Assembly: GCA_025458905.1 (NCBI GenBank)
Contig: JALORN010000011.1
Location: 1-64,000, forward strand
Direction: 5' to 3'
From: Steroidobacteraceae bacterium
Lineage (GTDB): Bacteria; Pseudomonadota; Gammaproteobacteria; Steroidobacterales; Steroidobacteraceae
DNA: 64,000 bases
Shown: positions 34,396-43,585 of the stretch, piece after piece
Layout: each line of letters starts with the position of its first letter
Numbering within the stretch: position 1 is the first letter of the stretch
Made by a program: the position numbers and the translations under genes
The notes under the pieces: generated by a model
What the model saw: only the letters and a program-made list of their open reading frames with translations
The model's database searches: none
What the model was told of the DNA's origin: nothing

Positions 34396-34809
34396 GCCGC
34401 ATCGTCCACGGCCCGCCCCCGGGCCACCGTCGGGGATGGCTGCCCTGCAGCAGCTGGCCACCGTGGCACCAGCGGTCGTCCGCGACCGAGGGCCAGGCCG
34501 GCTACGCCGCGAGATGCTGCGGTTCCGCGACGGCCTGCTGATCCAGAACAACGAGGTCTCATCATGCCGCCCTTCGAGTTGCGCCCCCCGCCGGGCGCAG
34601 GGGAGCGCTTCGCCCCGAAGAAGCCCGCGCGTGCGCGCGCCGTGCGTGCCAGCCTGCGGCGTTTCAGCTGTCCCTGTGGCTGTGGTCGCAGCGGCTGGTT
34701 CTCGCAGCCACGCTCGTTGCGTACGGCGCCGGTGCGCCACGAGCCTTCGTGAGCGCCTGTCGTCGCGCTCCCGCCAGGCGTCGTCGCCGTACGTCGTCGC
34801 TTCCCTGCC
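34396..34809. other. Gap between the GST-VOC gene and imuA
   Basis: This 414-nt stretch has no convincing gene and no exact CTGT-N8-ACAG box. A 62-codon open frame at 34564-34752 is Arg/Pro/Cys-rich with no family resemblance. In another frame near 34500-34560 the peptide MLRFRDGLLIQNNEV loosely recalls the last strand of SnoaL/NTF2-like proteins and could be a decayed remnant. Confidence 0.35.
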
Positions 34810-35445
34810 ATGTCCCTGCTCAAAGGCACCGGGCTCGCGCAGCTGCTCGAGCATCCCGCCATCTGGCGCGGTCGCAGCACTGCACGCACCGCTACGCTCA
34901 GCACGGGCTTCCGCGCACTCGATGAAGGCCTGCCCGGAGGTGGCTGGCCGAAGGTCGGGCTGACCGAGATCCTCGCGCCGCGCCACGGTGTCGGCGAGCT
35001 GCGCCTGCTGCTGCCGCTGCTGGCGCGCGTCGGCGGGCTCGAGCCGCCGCGCTGGACGGTCTGGATCGCCCCGCCGTTCGAGCCCTATGCGCCGGCGCTC
35101 GCGGACCACGGGGTGCGCGTCGAGCGGCAGCTGGTGGTGCGCACCGAGACGCCGCTCTGGGCGATGGAGCAGGCGCTCGACTCGGGTGCCTGCGAGCTCG
35201 TGCTCGGTTGGGTGCGCCGTGCCCAGCCTCGCAGCCTGCGCAGGCTGCAGCTCGCGGCCGGCCGCGGCCGCACGCCCGGATTCCTGTTCCGTGCGCTCAG
35301 CACGGCGCGCGAGGCTTCGCCTGCCGAGCTGCGGGTGCTGTGCGAGCCCGGCGAGGAAGGCGCGACGCTGCGGCTGCTGAAGAGCCGTGGTGGCGCGCGT
35401 GCGCCGATCGACATCCGCTGGTGCGAGATCGATGGCGAGGCGTGA
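34810..35445 (+). CDS. imuA: ImuA, mutasome RecA-like accessory protein
   Basis: ImuA works with ImuB and DnaE2 in damage-induced mutagenesis. The protein has 211 residues and the family layout: QLLEHPAIWRGR, LSTGFRALDEGLPGGGWPKVGLTEIL, and a RecA/SulA-like fold with WTVWIAPPFEPYAPALADHGV and ELRVLCEPGEEG. The P-loop position reads APRHGVGELR without a lysine, so it probably does not bind ATP like RecA. No strong ribosome site precedes ATG 34810. It overlaps imuB by 14 nt. Confidence 0.9.
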   Translation: MSLLKGTGLAQLLEHPAIWRGRSTARTATLSTGFRALDEGLPGGGWPKVGLTEILAPRHGVGELRLLLPLLARVGGLEPPRWTVWIAPPFEPYAPALADHGVRVERQLVVRTETPLWAMEQALDSGACELVLGWVRRAQPRSLRRLQLAAGRGRTPGFLFRALSTAREASPAELRVLCEPGEEGATLRLLKSRGGARAPIDIRWCEIDGEA

Positions 35446-37126
35446 ACGCGCCGCCTCGGAGCGCCGCGCCGTCGTGCCTCGCGGCGCGGCAGCGCGCGCC
35501 GCGGACGCGAGTCACCTCGCGCCGCTGCCCGCGCCTGCGGCTGCGCCCGCGCCCGCGCCTGTGCCGGCGCTGGCATGGGTATCGCAGCAGATGCAGGGCG
35601 AGCTCGGGCTCGTCAGCGCGCCGGCCGAGCTGTGGATCGCCTTGCACCTGCCGGCGCTGGTCGTCGAGTCGGTCGCCCCGTCGCCTCCCGGCACGGCAGC
35701 CGGTTCAGGCGGCGAGGCCGAGGGGCGCCGGCCGCTCGCGGTGTTCGATGGCGCGGCCGCGTTGCCGCGGCTGGTCGCGGTCGATGCTGCGGCGCGCGAG
35801 CGTGGCGTCGTACCCGGGCTGTCGTTGCCGGCGGCGCTCGCGCTCGAGCCCGCGCTCGATGCGCGGCCACGCGAGCCACGCCGGGAACGGGCGTGGCTCG
35901 CGCGCCTCGCCGACGCTGCCCTCGGCTTCACGCCCCGCGTCAGCCTCGAGCCGCCGGACGGACTGTTGCTCGAGGTGCGTGGCAGCCTCGGCCTGTTCGG
36001 CGGCGCGGCGGCACTGTGCGAGGCGGTCGCCGCCTGCTGTGCGCGACTCGGCAGCGTCGTGCAGCTCGCGCTCGCGCCGACGCCACTCGCGGCGCTGGCG
36101 CTGGCGCGCGCCGGCCGCCCGCTGGTGCTGGCCGGGCCGGAGCGGCTCGCGGGGGCGCTCGCGCCGCTGCCGCTCGCGGTGCTTCGCTGGCCGGACTCGG
36201 CGCTCCTACGGCTCGCCGCGATGGGCGTGCGCACGCTCGGTGCGGCGCAGCGCCTGCCGCGCGCCGGTTTCGCCCGGCGCTTCGGCCGCATCGCGCTCGA
36301 GGACCTCGACCGGCTCGTGGGGAGGCGCCCGGACCCGCGCCGGCCGTGGCAGCCGCGTACGGCGTTCCGCGGGCGCTGCGAGCCGTCGTTCGAGCTCGAG
36401 CAGCACGAGGCGATCCTGCGCCACCTCGAGCCGCTGCTCGCCGACCTCGAGCGCTTCCTGCGCTCGCGCCAGTCGGCGGTGCTGCGGCTGCGCCTCGTGC
36501 TGCGCCACCGTGCCGGCCCGTTCGACGGCCGGCCGCGCACGACGTCGCTCGAACTGGGGCTCGCGGCCCCCGAGTTCGAGGCGGCGCGCTTCGGTGCGCT
36601 GTTCGCCGAGCACCTCGCGCGGCTCGTGCTGCCGGCGCCGGTGGTCGCGTTCGAGCTGCGCAGCGGCGAGCTGCAGGCGCGGGTCGCGCGCAGCGAGTCG
36701 CTGTGGCGGCCCGGCGAGCACGGCGGCGCGGCCGGGCGCGAGTCGCCGGCACTGATCGAGCGGCTGCGCGCGCGCCTCGGTCCCGGGGCGGTGTACGGGC
36801 TCTGCCTGGTCGACGAGCACCGGCCCGAGCATGCATGGCGCGCAGCGGAACCCGGCATGGAGCGCGCTTCTGTGGTCGCCGGCCGCGAGCCGGCCGGCGT
36901 GCACCGGCCGTTGTGGCTGCTGCGGCCACCGCAGCCGCTCGGGCAGGGGCCGCCGCGTGCGCTGCGGCTGCTCGACGGCCCCGAGCGCATCGAGAGCGGC
37001 TGGTGGGACGGCCACGACGTCACCCGCGACTACTACACCGCGCGCGACGCCGGTGGCGCGCTGCTGTGGGTGTTCCGCGAGCGTCGTCCGCCGCATCGCT
37101 GGTTCCTGCACGGGGTGTTCGGGTGA
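35432..37126 (+). CDS. imuB: ImuB, inactive Y-family polymerase of the mutasome
   Basis: ImuB is a Y-family-like protein without catalytic acidic residues; it links the beta clamp, ImuA and DnaE2. The protein has 564 residues. The conserved part begins [18 protein letters not shown] at about residue 66, and the palm runs [14 protein letters not shown] to [20 protein letters not shown], where active polymerases have SxDE. The C-terminus has [30 protein letters not shown] and RWFLHGVFG, all ImuB hallmarks. Start: ATG 35432 overlaps imuA, giving a Pro/Ala-rich extension of ~65 residues; ATG 35591 would remove most of it. dnaE2 overlaps the stop (GTGA). Confidence 0.92.
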   Translation: MARRERAASERRAVVPRGAAARAADASHLAPLPAPAAAPAPAPVPALAWVSQQMQGELGLVSAPAELWIALHLPALVVESVAPSPPGTAAGSGGEAEGRRPLAVFDGAAALPRLVAVDAAARERGVVPGLSLPAALALEPALDARPREPRRERAWLARLADAALGFTPRVSLEPPDGLLLEVRGSLGLFGGAAALCEAVAACCARLGSVVQLALAPTPLAALALARAGRPLVLAGPERLAGALAPLPLAVLRWPDSALLRLAAMGVRTLGAAQRLPRAGFARRFGRIALEDLDRLVGRRPDPRRPWQPRTAFRGRCEPSFELEQHEAILRHLEPLLADLERFLRSRQSAVLRLRLVLRHRAGPFDGRPRTTSLELGLAAPEFEAARFGALFAEHLARLVLPAPVVAFELRSGELQARVARSESLWRPGEHGGAAGRESPALIERLRARLGPGAVYGLCLVDEHRPEHAWRAAEPGMERASVVAGREPAGVHRPLWLLRPPQPLGQGPPRALRLLDGPERIESGWWDGHDVTRDYYTARDAGGALLWVFRERRPPHRWFLHGVFG

Positions 37127-40100
37127 AGCCGCCGCCCCGCTACGCGGAGCTGCACTGCCTCAGCCACTTCACCTTCCTGCGCGGCGCCTCGAGCCCGGCC
37201 GAGCTCGTCGCCCGGGCGCTCGAGCTCGGCTACGACGCGCTCGCGATCACCGACGAGTGCTCGGTCGCGGGCGTGGTGCGCGCCCATGCGGCGCTGGCCG
37301 AGGCGCGGGAGGCCTGGCGCGCATCGTGTCCCCCGCCGGCCGGCAGGGATGCCCGGGCCGGCGACGCCGGGCCGGCGCTGCGCCTGGTCATCGGCAGCGA
37401 GCTGCGGCTCGAGTGCGGCCTGCAGCTCGTCGTGCTGGCGGCGGACCGGCGCGGCTACGGCCAGATCTGCCGGCTGATCACCCGTGGCCGGCGCGCGGCA
37501 CCGAAGGGCCGCTATCGTCTGCTCCGCGACGACGTCGACGCGCTGCTCGAGCCGGGACACTGCCTGCTGCTGTGGGTGCCGCGCTACCTGCCGCGGCGCG
37601 GCCTCGAGGTGGATGCGGCCGCGACGGCGCGCTGGCTCGGGGCGCGCTGGACGGGCGCCGCCTGGATCGCCGTGGAGTTGCTGCGCGACGGCACTGAGCG
37701 GCGGCGCCTGGCGGCGCTGCAGGCCCTGTCGCGCGAGGCCGGCCTGCCGCTGGTGGCCGCGGGCGACGTGCACATGCACCTGCGCGCGCGCCGCGCGCTG
37801 CAGGACGCGATGACCGCGATCCGCCACGGCGTGCCGCTCGCGCAGGCCGGCGGCCTGCTGCTGCCGAACGGCGAGCGCCACCTGCGCGAGCGCGAGCGCC
37901 TGGCGCGCCTCTACCCGCCGGAGCTGCTCGCGGAAACGCTCGCGGTCGCCGCGCGCTGCCGTTTCTCGCTCGACGAATTGCGCTACGAGTACCCGCGCGA
38001 GATCGTCCCCGAGGGCTGGACGGCGAGTGGCTGGCTGCGCGAGCTGGTCGAGCGCGGCGCGCGGCGGCGCTGGGACGGCGACATGCCGGAAGGCGTGCGC
38101 CGCCTGGTCGAGCACGAGCTCGAGCTGATCGCCGACCTCGGGTACGAGCCGTACTTCCTCACCGTGCACGACCTGGTCGAGTTCGCGCGCTCGCGCGGCA
38201 TCCTCTGCCAGGGCCGCGGCTCGGCGGCGAACTCCGCGGTCTGCTACTGCCTCGGGGTCACCGAGGTCGATCCGTCGCGGATGTCGATGCTGGTCGAGCG
38301 CTTCATCTCGCGCGAGCGCAACGAGCCGCCCGACATCGACATCGACTTCGAGCACGAGCGGCGCGAGGAGGTGATCCAGTACGTCTATGCCAAGTACGGC
38401 CGCGAGCGCGCCGCGATCGCCGCCACCGTGATCACCTACCGCCCGCGCAGCGCGCTGCGCGACCTCGGCAAGGCGCTCGGCCTCGACCCGGTGCAGGCCG
38501 AGAAGCTCGCCGGCGCGATGCAGTGGTGGGACCGCGGCATCGACCCGGCGCGGATCCGCGAGGCGGGCTTCGAGCCGGAAAACCCGGTGCTGCAGCGGCT
38601 GCTGGCGCTCGCCGGCGAGCTGCTCGGCTTCCCGCGCCACCTCTCGCAGCACGTCGGCGGCTTCGTGATCGCCCGCGGCTTGCTCGAGGAGCTGGTGCCG
38701 GTCGAGAACGCGGCGATGGCGGATCGCACCGTGATCCAGTGGGACAAGGACGACCTCGACGACCTGAAGCTGCTGAAGGTCGACATCCTCGGCCTCGGCA
38801 TGCTGACGGCCATCCGCCGTGCGCTCGACCTGGTCGCCGGCTGGCGCTCGCGGCAGCAGGGGCGGCCGGTCGGCTTCACGATGGCCGACATCCCGGCCGA
38901 GGACCCGGCGGTCTACGCGATGATCTCGCGCGCCGACACCGTCGGCGTGTTCCAGGTCGAGTCGCGGGCGCAGATGGCGATGCTGCCGCGGCTGCGGCCC
39001 CGCAACTATTACGACCTCGTGATCGAGGTCGCGATCATCCGCCCCGGCCCGATCCAGGGCGACATGGTGCACCCTTACCTGCGCCGGCGCAGCGGCGAGG
39101 AGCAGGTGACCTACCCGAGCCCCGAGGTCGCCGGCGTGCTGCAGCGCACGCTCGGCGTGCCGATCTTCCAGGAGCAGGTGATGCAGCTCGCGGTCGTCGC
39201 CGCAGGCTTCTCGCCGGGCGAGGCGGACCGGCTGCGGCGCGCGATGGCGGCGTGGAAGCGTCGCGGTGGCCTCGGCCCCTTCGAGCAGCGGCTGATCGAG
39301 GGCATGCGTGCGCGCGGCTACGAGGAGACCTTCGCCCGCCAGGTGTTCGAGCAGATCCTGGGCTTCGGCGAGTATGGCTTCCCCGAGTCGCATGCGGCGA
39401 GCTTCGCCCTGCTGGTGTACGTCTCGGCCTGGCTGAAGTGCCACGAGCCCGCCGCATTCACCTGCGCGCTGCTCAACAGCCAGCCGATGGGGTTCTACGC
39501 GCCCTCGCAGCTGGTGCGCGACGCCCGGCGCCACGGCGTCGAGGTGCGACCGGTGGACGTGGCGTGCAGCGAGGTCGACAGCTCGCTCGAGCCGGGCGAC
39601 GCGCGTGCGCTGCCGGCCTTGCGGCTCGGCCTGCGGCTGGTGCGCGGGCTGTCGGCCGCGGGCGCCGCGCGGATCGTCGCCGCGCGGGCCGCCGCACCGT
39701 TCTCCGACGTCCAGGACCTCGTGCGCCGCGCCGCGCTCGAGCGCGGCGACCTCGAGGCCCTCGCGGCCGCCGCCGCGCTCGCCTCGCTCTCCGGCAATCG
39801 CCACCTCGCGTTCTGGGACGTCGCGGCGGCCGAGCGCGAGCTGCCGCTCGCGCCGCGCGGCGACCTCGACGACGGCGCGCCGCTGCTGCCGCGCCCGACC
39901 GAGGGGCAGGACATCGTCGCCGATTACCGCGCCGTGGGTCTCACGCTCGGGCGCCATCCGGTCGCGCTGCTGCGCGAACGGCTCGCCGCGGGCGGCGTGG
40001 TGCCGGCCGAGGCGCTCGGCACGCTGCGGCATGGCGGGCGCGTGCAGGTGGCGGGCGTGGTGATCACCCGGCAGCGGCCGGCGAGCGCGGGCGGCGTGAC

Positions 40101-40317
40101 CTTCGTGACGCTCGAGGACGAGACCGGCCACGTCAACCTGGTCGTCTGGGAGAGCGTCGGCGCCGCGCAGCGGCGCGAGCTGCTGGAATCGCGTCTGATG
40201 GAGGTGCACGGCCGCCTGCAGCGCGAGGGCGAGGTGATCCACGTCGTCGCCGAGCGGCTGGTCGATCGGTCGGCGTGGCTCGGCACGCTGGAAGTGGTGT
40301 CGCGCGACTTCCACTGA
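37123..40317 (+). CDS. dnaE2: DnaE2, error-prone DNA polymerase III alpha homologue
   Basis: DnaE2 carries out translesion synthesis after damage. The protein has 1064 residues: PHP domain at the start ([42 protein letters not shown]), catalytic palm with [21 protein letters not shown] and the acidic motif [69 protein letters not shown], and [21 protein letters not shown]-terminal OB-fold region follows ([32 protein letters not shown]). The start is GTG 37123, overlapping the imuB stop. It completes the imuA-imuB-dnaE2 cassette near lexA. Confidence 0.97.
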   Translation: MKPPPRYAELHCLSHFTFLRGASSPAELVARALELGYDALAITDECSVAGVVRAHAALAEAREAWRASCPPPAGRDARAGDAGPALRLVIGSELRLECGLQLVVLAADRRGYGQICRLITRGRRAAPKGRYRLLRDDVDALLEPGHCLLLWVPRYLPRRGLEVDAAATARWLGARWTGAAWIAVELLRDGTERRRLAALQALSREAGLPLVAAGDVHMHLRARRALQDAMTAIRHGVPLAQAGGLLLPNGERHLRERERLARLYPPELLAETLAVAARCRFSLDELRYEYPREIVPEGWTASGWLRELVERGARRRWDGDMPEGVRRLVEHELELIADLGYEPYFLTVHDLVEFARSRGILCQGRGSAANSAVCYCLGVTEVDPSRMSMLVERFISRERNEPPDIDIDFEHERREEVIQYVYAKYGRERAAIAATVITYRPRSALRDLGKALGLDPVQAEKLAGAMQWWDRGIDPARIREAGFEPENPVLQRLLALAGELLGFPRHLSQHVGGFVIARGLLEELVPVENAAMADRTVIQWDKDDLDDLKLLKVDILGLGMLTAIRRALDLVAGWRSRQQGRPVGFTMADIPAEDPAVYAMISRADTVGVFQVESRAQMAMLPRLRPRNYYDLVIEVAIIRPGPIQGDMVHPYLRRRSGEEQVTYPSPEVAGVLQRTLGVPIFQEQVMQLAVVAAGFSPGEADRLRRAMAAWKRRGGLGPFEQRLIEGMRARGYEETFARQVFEQILGFGEYGFPESHAASFALLVYVSAWLKCHEPAAFTCALLNSQPMGFYAPSQLVRDARRHGVEVRPVDVACSEVDSSLEPGDARALPALRLGLRLVRGLSAAGAARIVAARAAAPFSDVQDLVRRAALERGDLEALAAAAALASLSGNRHLAFWDVAAAERELPLAPRGDLDDGAPLLPRPTEGQDIVADYRAVGLTLGRHPVALLRERLAAGGVVPAEALGTLRHGGRVQVAGVVITRQRPASAGGVTFVTLEDETGHVNLVVWESVGAAQRRELLESRLMEVHGRLQREGEVIHVVAERLVDRSAWLGTLEVVSRDFH

Positions 40318-40406
40318 CGGCCCGGCCGGCGGGCCACCGGCGCATGCCCCGAGGCCACCGACCGGCACCCGGCGGCACGAGGCGGCCCCGCCCGGGCTGC
40401 CTGCGC

Positions 40407-40673
40407 TCAGCCGCGCGCCTTGCGCTTCGGTCGTTCCTCGTCGTCGAGGCCGATGTCGTAGTCGTCGAAGTCGCTGGTGAGCTCGGCGGTGCGCTTGTCC
40501 TCGAGCAACCGCTCGAGACGGCGCCACGCCGGGTCGCCCTGCTGCTTGGTGCCGCGGCGCCGCGCCTGGTCGAGGTCGCGGATCACCCGGTCCACGTCGA
40601 CGTCGTCACCGGCCTCGAGGATCTCGTCGGCCTCTTCGTCGTCGAATTCTTCGGCTTCCGGTTTTTCGTTCAT
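40407..40673 (-). CDS. Small acidic conserved-looking protein
   Basis: The protein has 88 residues. The acidic N-terminus (MNEKPEAEEFDDEEADEIL) is followed by a helix DRVIRDLDQARRRGTKQQGD, PAWRRLERLLEDKRTAELTSD, an acidic FDDYDIGLDDEE, and a basic tail RPKRKARG. The mixed-charge design suggests a soluble protein that binds a partner. I do not recognise a named family. ATG 40673 is supported by the absence of open frame continuity with good codons upstream. It is convergent with dnaE2 and downstream of gspF on the same strand. Confidence 0.65.
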   Translation of the reverse strand: MNEKPEAEEFDDEEADEILEAGDDVDVDRVIRDLDQARRRGTKQQGDPAWRRLERLLEDKRTAELTSDFDDYDIGLDDEERPKRKARG

Positions 40674-40860
40674 GGCACGAAGGAAAGCGGCTTCGTTGGG
40701 TGAAATCTATTTCGCGCCGATGCCGCTTGCAACGGGGCGACATAAGACGTGGCGCACAGTTCACGAAGCCCGCCCGCGGAAACGGCATCGTCATGCAGCT
40801 GTTGTAGGGCGGCGTCCGACAGCGACTCGCGCCGCCATGGACCCGCGCGCCGCGGTCCGC

Positions 40861-42078
40861 TCAGCGGATCAGCGTGTTCATCTCGAAGATCGGCAGCAGC
40901 ATCGCGAACACGATGCCCATGACGAACAGGCCCATCGTCACGATGAGCATCGGGCCGAGCAGCCCGACCAGCGCCGCCAGTATGCCGTCCAGCTCGCGCT
41001 CCTGGCTGATGGCGGCACGCTCCAGCATGTCCTCGAGCTCGCCGCTGGACTCGCCGCTGGAGATCAGGTGGATGGTCATCGGCGGGAACAGGCGGCTCTG
41101 GCCGAGCGAGCGCCCGATCGGCGCGCCTTCGCGCACGCGCTGGGCCGCGGAGTCCACGGCTTCGCGCATCGGCACGTTGCTGACCACCTGGCCGGCGATC
41201 CGCAGCGACTCGAGCACCGGGACCGCGCTGCCGGTGAGGATGCTGAAGGTGCGGGTGAAGCGGGCGGTGTTGAAACCGCGCACCAGCCGCCCGACCAGCG
41301 GCAGCGTCAGCAGCAGGCCGTGGAAGCGGCGGCGGGCACCGGGGTTGCGCAGCCAGCGCGCGAACAGGAAGCCACCCGCCACCAGTGCCGCCACGATCCA
41401 CAGCCCGTAGTCGCGCAGGAAGTCGCTGAACCCGATCAGCACGCGGGTCATCAGCGGCAGCTTGCCCTTGCCGGACTCGAACACCTCGACCACCTTCGGC
41501 ACCACGTACACCAGCAGCCCCGAGACGATGCCGAGGCACATGACCGTCAGCACGATCGGGTAGAGCAGGGCGCCGAGGATCTTCTGTCGCAGTTCGTCGC
41601 GGCCCTCTGTGTAGTCGGCGAGGCGCTCGAGCACCGCGTCGAGGTGCCCCGCCTGCTCACCGGCCGCGACGGTGGCGCGGTAGATCTCGGGGAAGACGCG
41701 CGGGAAGTCGGCGAGCCCGTCTGCGAGCGTGTGGCCTTCCATCACCTTCGAGCGAACGCCGAGCAATACGCTTTGCACGCGCGGCTTCTCGCTCTGCTGC
41801 GAGACCGCGAGCAGCGCCTCCTCGAGCGGCAGGCCCGCCTTCGAGAGCGTCGCGAGCTGGCGGGTCAGCAGCGCGACGTCGTTGCCCGAGACGCGGCGCG
41901 CGAAGCTGAACGAGGTGCGCTGGCGGGTAGCCTCCTTCTCGGAGACCGGCTCGACCGTGACCGGCAGCAGCTGCTTCTCGCGCAGCAGCTGGCGGACGTG
42001 TCGCGGGGTGTCGCCCTCGAGTACGCCCTTCTTCTCGCGCCCCGTGGGGTCGAGGGCGGTGTATTCGAAGGCGCCCAA
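40861..42078 (-). CDS. gspF: Type II secretion inner-membrane platform protein GspF
   Basis: GspF is the polytopic platform protein of the type II secretion system. The protein has 405 residues with two T2SSF domains: residues ~70-190 (LTRQLATLSKAGLPLEEALLAV, GEQAGHLDAVLERLADY) and ~270-400 (FTRTFSILTGSAVPVLESLRIA, SSGESSGELEDMLERAA), each followed by membrane spans. The N-terminal FEYTALDPTGREKKGVLEG is typical. The start is TTG 42078, one base after the gspE stop. It is the last gsp gene here; no pseudopilin genes follow. Confidence 0.95.
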   Translation of the reverse strand: MGAFEYTALDPTGREKKGVLEGDTPRHVRQLLREKQLLPVTVEPVSEKEATRQRTSFSFARRVSGNDVALLTRQLATLSKAGLPLEEALLAVSQQSEKPRVQSVLLGVRSKVMEGHTLADGLADFPRVFPEIYRATVAAGEQAGHLDAVLERLADYTEGRDELRQKILGALLYPIVLTVMCLGIVSGLLVYVVPKVVEVFESGKGKLPLMTRVLIGFSDFLRDYGLWIVAALVAGGFLFARWLRNPGARRRFHGLLLTLPLVGRLVRGFNTARFTRTFSILTGSAVPVLESLRIAGQVVSNVPMREAVDSAAQRVREGAPIGRSLGQSRLFPPMTIHLISSGESSGELEDMLERAAISQERELDGILAALVGLLGPMLIVTMGLFVMGIVFAMLLPIFEMNTLIR

Positions 42079-42079
42079 C

Positions 42080-43585
42080 TCAGTCCTCGCGTGTCACGCG
42101 CAGCACTTCCTCGATGGTCGTCTCGCCGCGCAGCACCTTGGTGCGGCCGTCCTCGCGGATCGAGGGGGTCATGGTGCGGGCGTGCCGCTCGAGGTCGAGC
42201 TCCGAGACGCCGTCGTGGATCATGGTGCGCATCGCGTCGTCGATCAGCACCAACTCGTAGATGCCGGTGCGGCCCCGGTACCCGCCGGCGCCGTCGCGCC
42301 CCGGTCGGTAGAGCACGGGCGAGGGGTCCTGCGGGGCGAGGTTCAGCAGCCGGCGCTCGTAGTCGCCCGCCGGGTAGCCCTCGCGGGTCTCCGGGTTCAG
42401 CACCCGCACCAGGCGCTGCGCGACCACGCCGATCAGGCTCGAGGACAGCAGGAAGGGCTCGATGCCCATGTCGCGCAGGCGCGTGACCGCGCCCACGGCG
42501 GTGTTGGTGTGCAGCGTCGAGAGCACGAGGTGGCCGGTCAGCGAGGCCTGCACCGCGATCTGCGCGGTCTCGAGGTCGCGGATCTCGCCGACCATCACCA
42601 CGTCCGGATCCTGGCGCAGGATCGCGCGCAGGCCGCGCGCGAAGGTCATCTCGACCTTGGTGTTCACCTGGGTCTGCCCGATGCCGTCGATGTAGTACTC
42701 GATCGGGTCCTCGACCGTCATGATGTTCAGCGAGTTGTCGTTCAGCCGCTCGAGCGCGGAGTACAGGGTCGTCGTCTTGCCGGAGCCGGTGGGCCCGGTC
42801 ACGAGCAGGATGCCGTGCGGCTTGTGTATCAGTTCGTCGACCAGCGAGCAGATCTTCGGGTCCATGCCGATCTGCCCGAGGTCGAGCCGCCCGGCCTGCT
42901 TGTCGAGGATGCGCAGCACCACGCGCTCGCCGTGTCCCGAGGGGATCGTCGAGACGCGCACGTCGACCGCGCGGCCCGCGATTCGCAGGCTGATGCGTCC
43001 GTCCTGCGGCAGGCGCTTCTCGGCGATGTCGAGCTTCGACATGACCTTGATGCGCGAGACCACGAGCGGTGCGACTGCGCGCTTGCTCTGCAGCACCTCG
43101 CGCAGCACGCCGTCGACGCGGAAGCGCACCACCAGCCGGTTCTCGAACGGCTCGACGTGGATGTCCGAGGCGTTCTCCTTGACCGCCTGCGTCAGCACCG
43201 CGTTGATCAGGCGGATGATCGGCGCGTCGTCGGTGCTCTCGAGCAGGTCGGCCTGCTCGGGCAGGTCCTGGGCCAGGAAGGCGAGGTCGGTGGTCTCCTC
43301 GAGGCTGCCGGCCGCGCTGATGGTGTCCGAGCCCGCCTCGTAGGTCGCGCGCAGCGCCTGGTCGAAGCTCGCATCGTCGACCCGCTCCAGCACGAGCGGC
43401 AGCCGCATGAAGCGGCGCAATTCCGCGATCGAGGTCGCCGCGACCCCGTGGCGCGCGGTGCACTCGGCGACGCCGCCGGCGACGCGCTTCACGAGCACGC
43501 CGTGGCGGCGCGCGAAGGCGAAGGTCGGCCGGCGGTCGGCCTGCGGCACCATCGGGCCGGCGACCGTTCCCGGTTGCGCGGTCAT
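42080..43585 (-). CDS. gspE: Type II secretion ATPase GspE
   Basis: GspE is the cytoplasmic ATPase powering pseudopilus assembly. The protein has 501 residues: an N-terminal N1/N2 region, then ENASDIHVEPFENRLVVRFRVDG, the Walker A GPTGSGKTTTLYSAL (~residue 263), Asp box TVEDPIEYYIDGIGQTQVN, Walker B ILRQDPDVVMVGEIRD, and His box GHLVLSTLHTNTA. The usual zinc tetracysteine insert between RVL and YRGRTGIYE is present in length but reads LNPETREGYPAG ... YRPGRDGAGG, with no cysteine. ATG 43585 overlaps the gspD stop (ATGA). Confidence 0.95.
   Translation of the reverse strand: MTAQPGTVAGPMVPQADRRPTFAFARRHGVLVKRVAGGVAECTARHGVAATSIAELRRFMRLPLVLERVDDASFDQALRATYEAGSDTISAAGSLEETTDLAFLAQDLPEQADLLESTDDAPIIRLINAVLTQAVKENASDIHVEPFENRLVVRFRVDGVLREVLQSKRAVAPLVVSRIKVMSKLDIAEKRLPQDGRISLRIAGRAVDVRVSTIPSGHGERVVLRILDKQAGRLDLGQIGMDPKICSLVDELIHKPHGILLVTGPTGSGKTTTLYSALERLNDNSLNIMTVEDPIEYYIDGIGQTQVNTKVEMTFARGLRAILRQDPDVVMVGEIRDLETAQIAVQASLTGHLVLSTLHTNTAVGAVTRLRDMGIEPFLLSSSLIGVVAQRLVRVLNPETREGYPAGDYERRLLNLAPQDPSPVLYRPGRDGAGGYRGRTGIYELVLIDDAMRTMIHDGVSELDLERHARTMTPSIREDGRTKVLRGETTIEEVLRVTRED

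Noticed and set aside
34564-34752. 62-codon open frame before imuA
   Set aside because: No ribosome site or family resemblance, and atypical Arg/Cys-rich content. Treated as non-coding.
35500-35575. Repeated GCGCCCGC-type units near the imuB start
   Set aside because: They encode a Pro/Ala run in frame and look like low-complexity coding sequence, not a CRISPR or independent repeat.
37033-40527. 1164-codon minus-strand open frame over dnaE2
   Set aside because: Antisense to the well-supported dnaE2 gene; composition is typical of a shadow frame.
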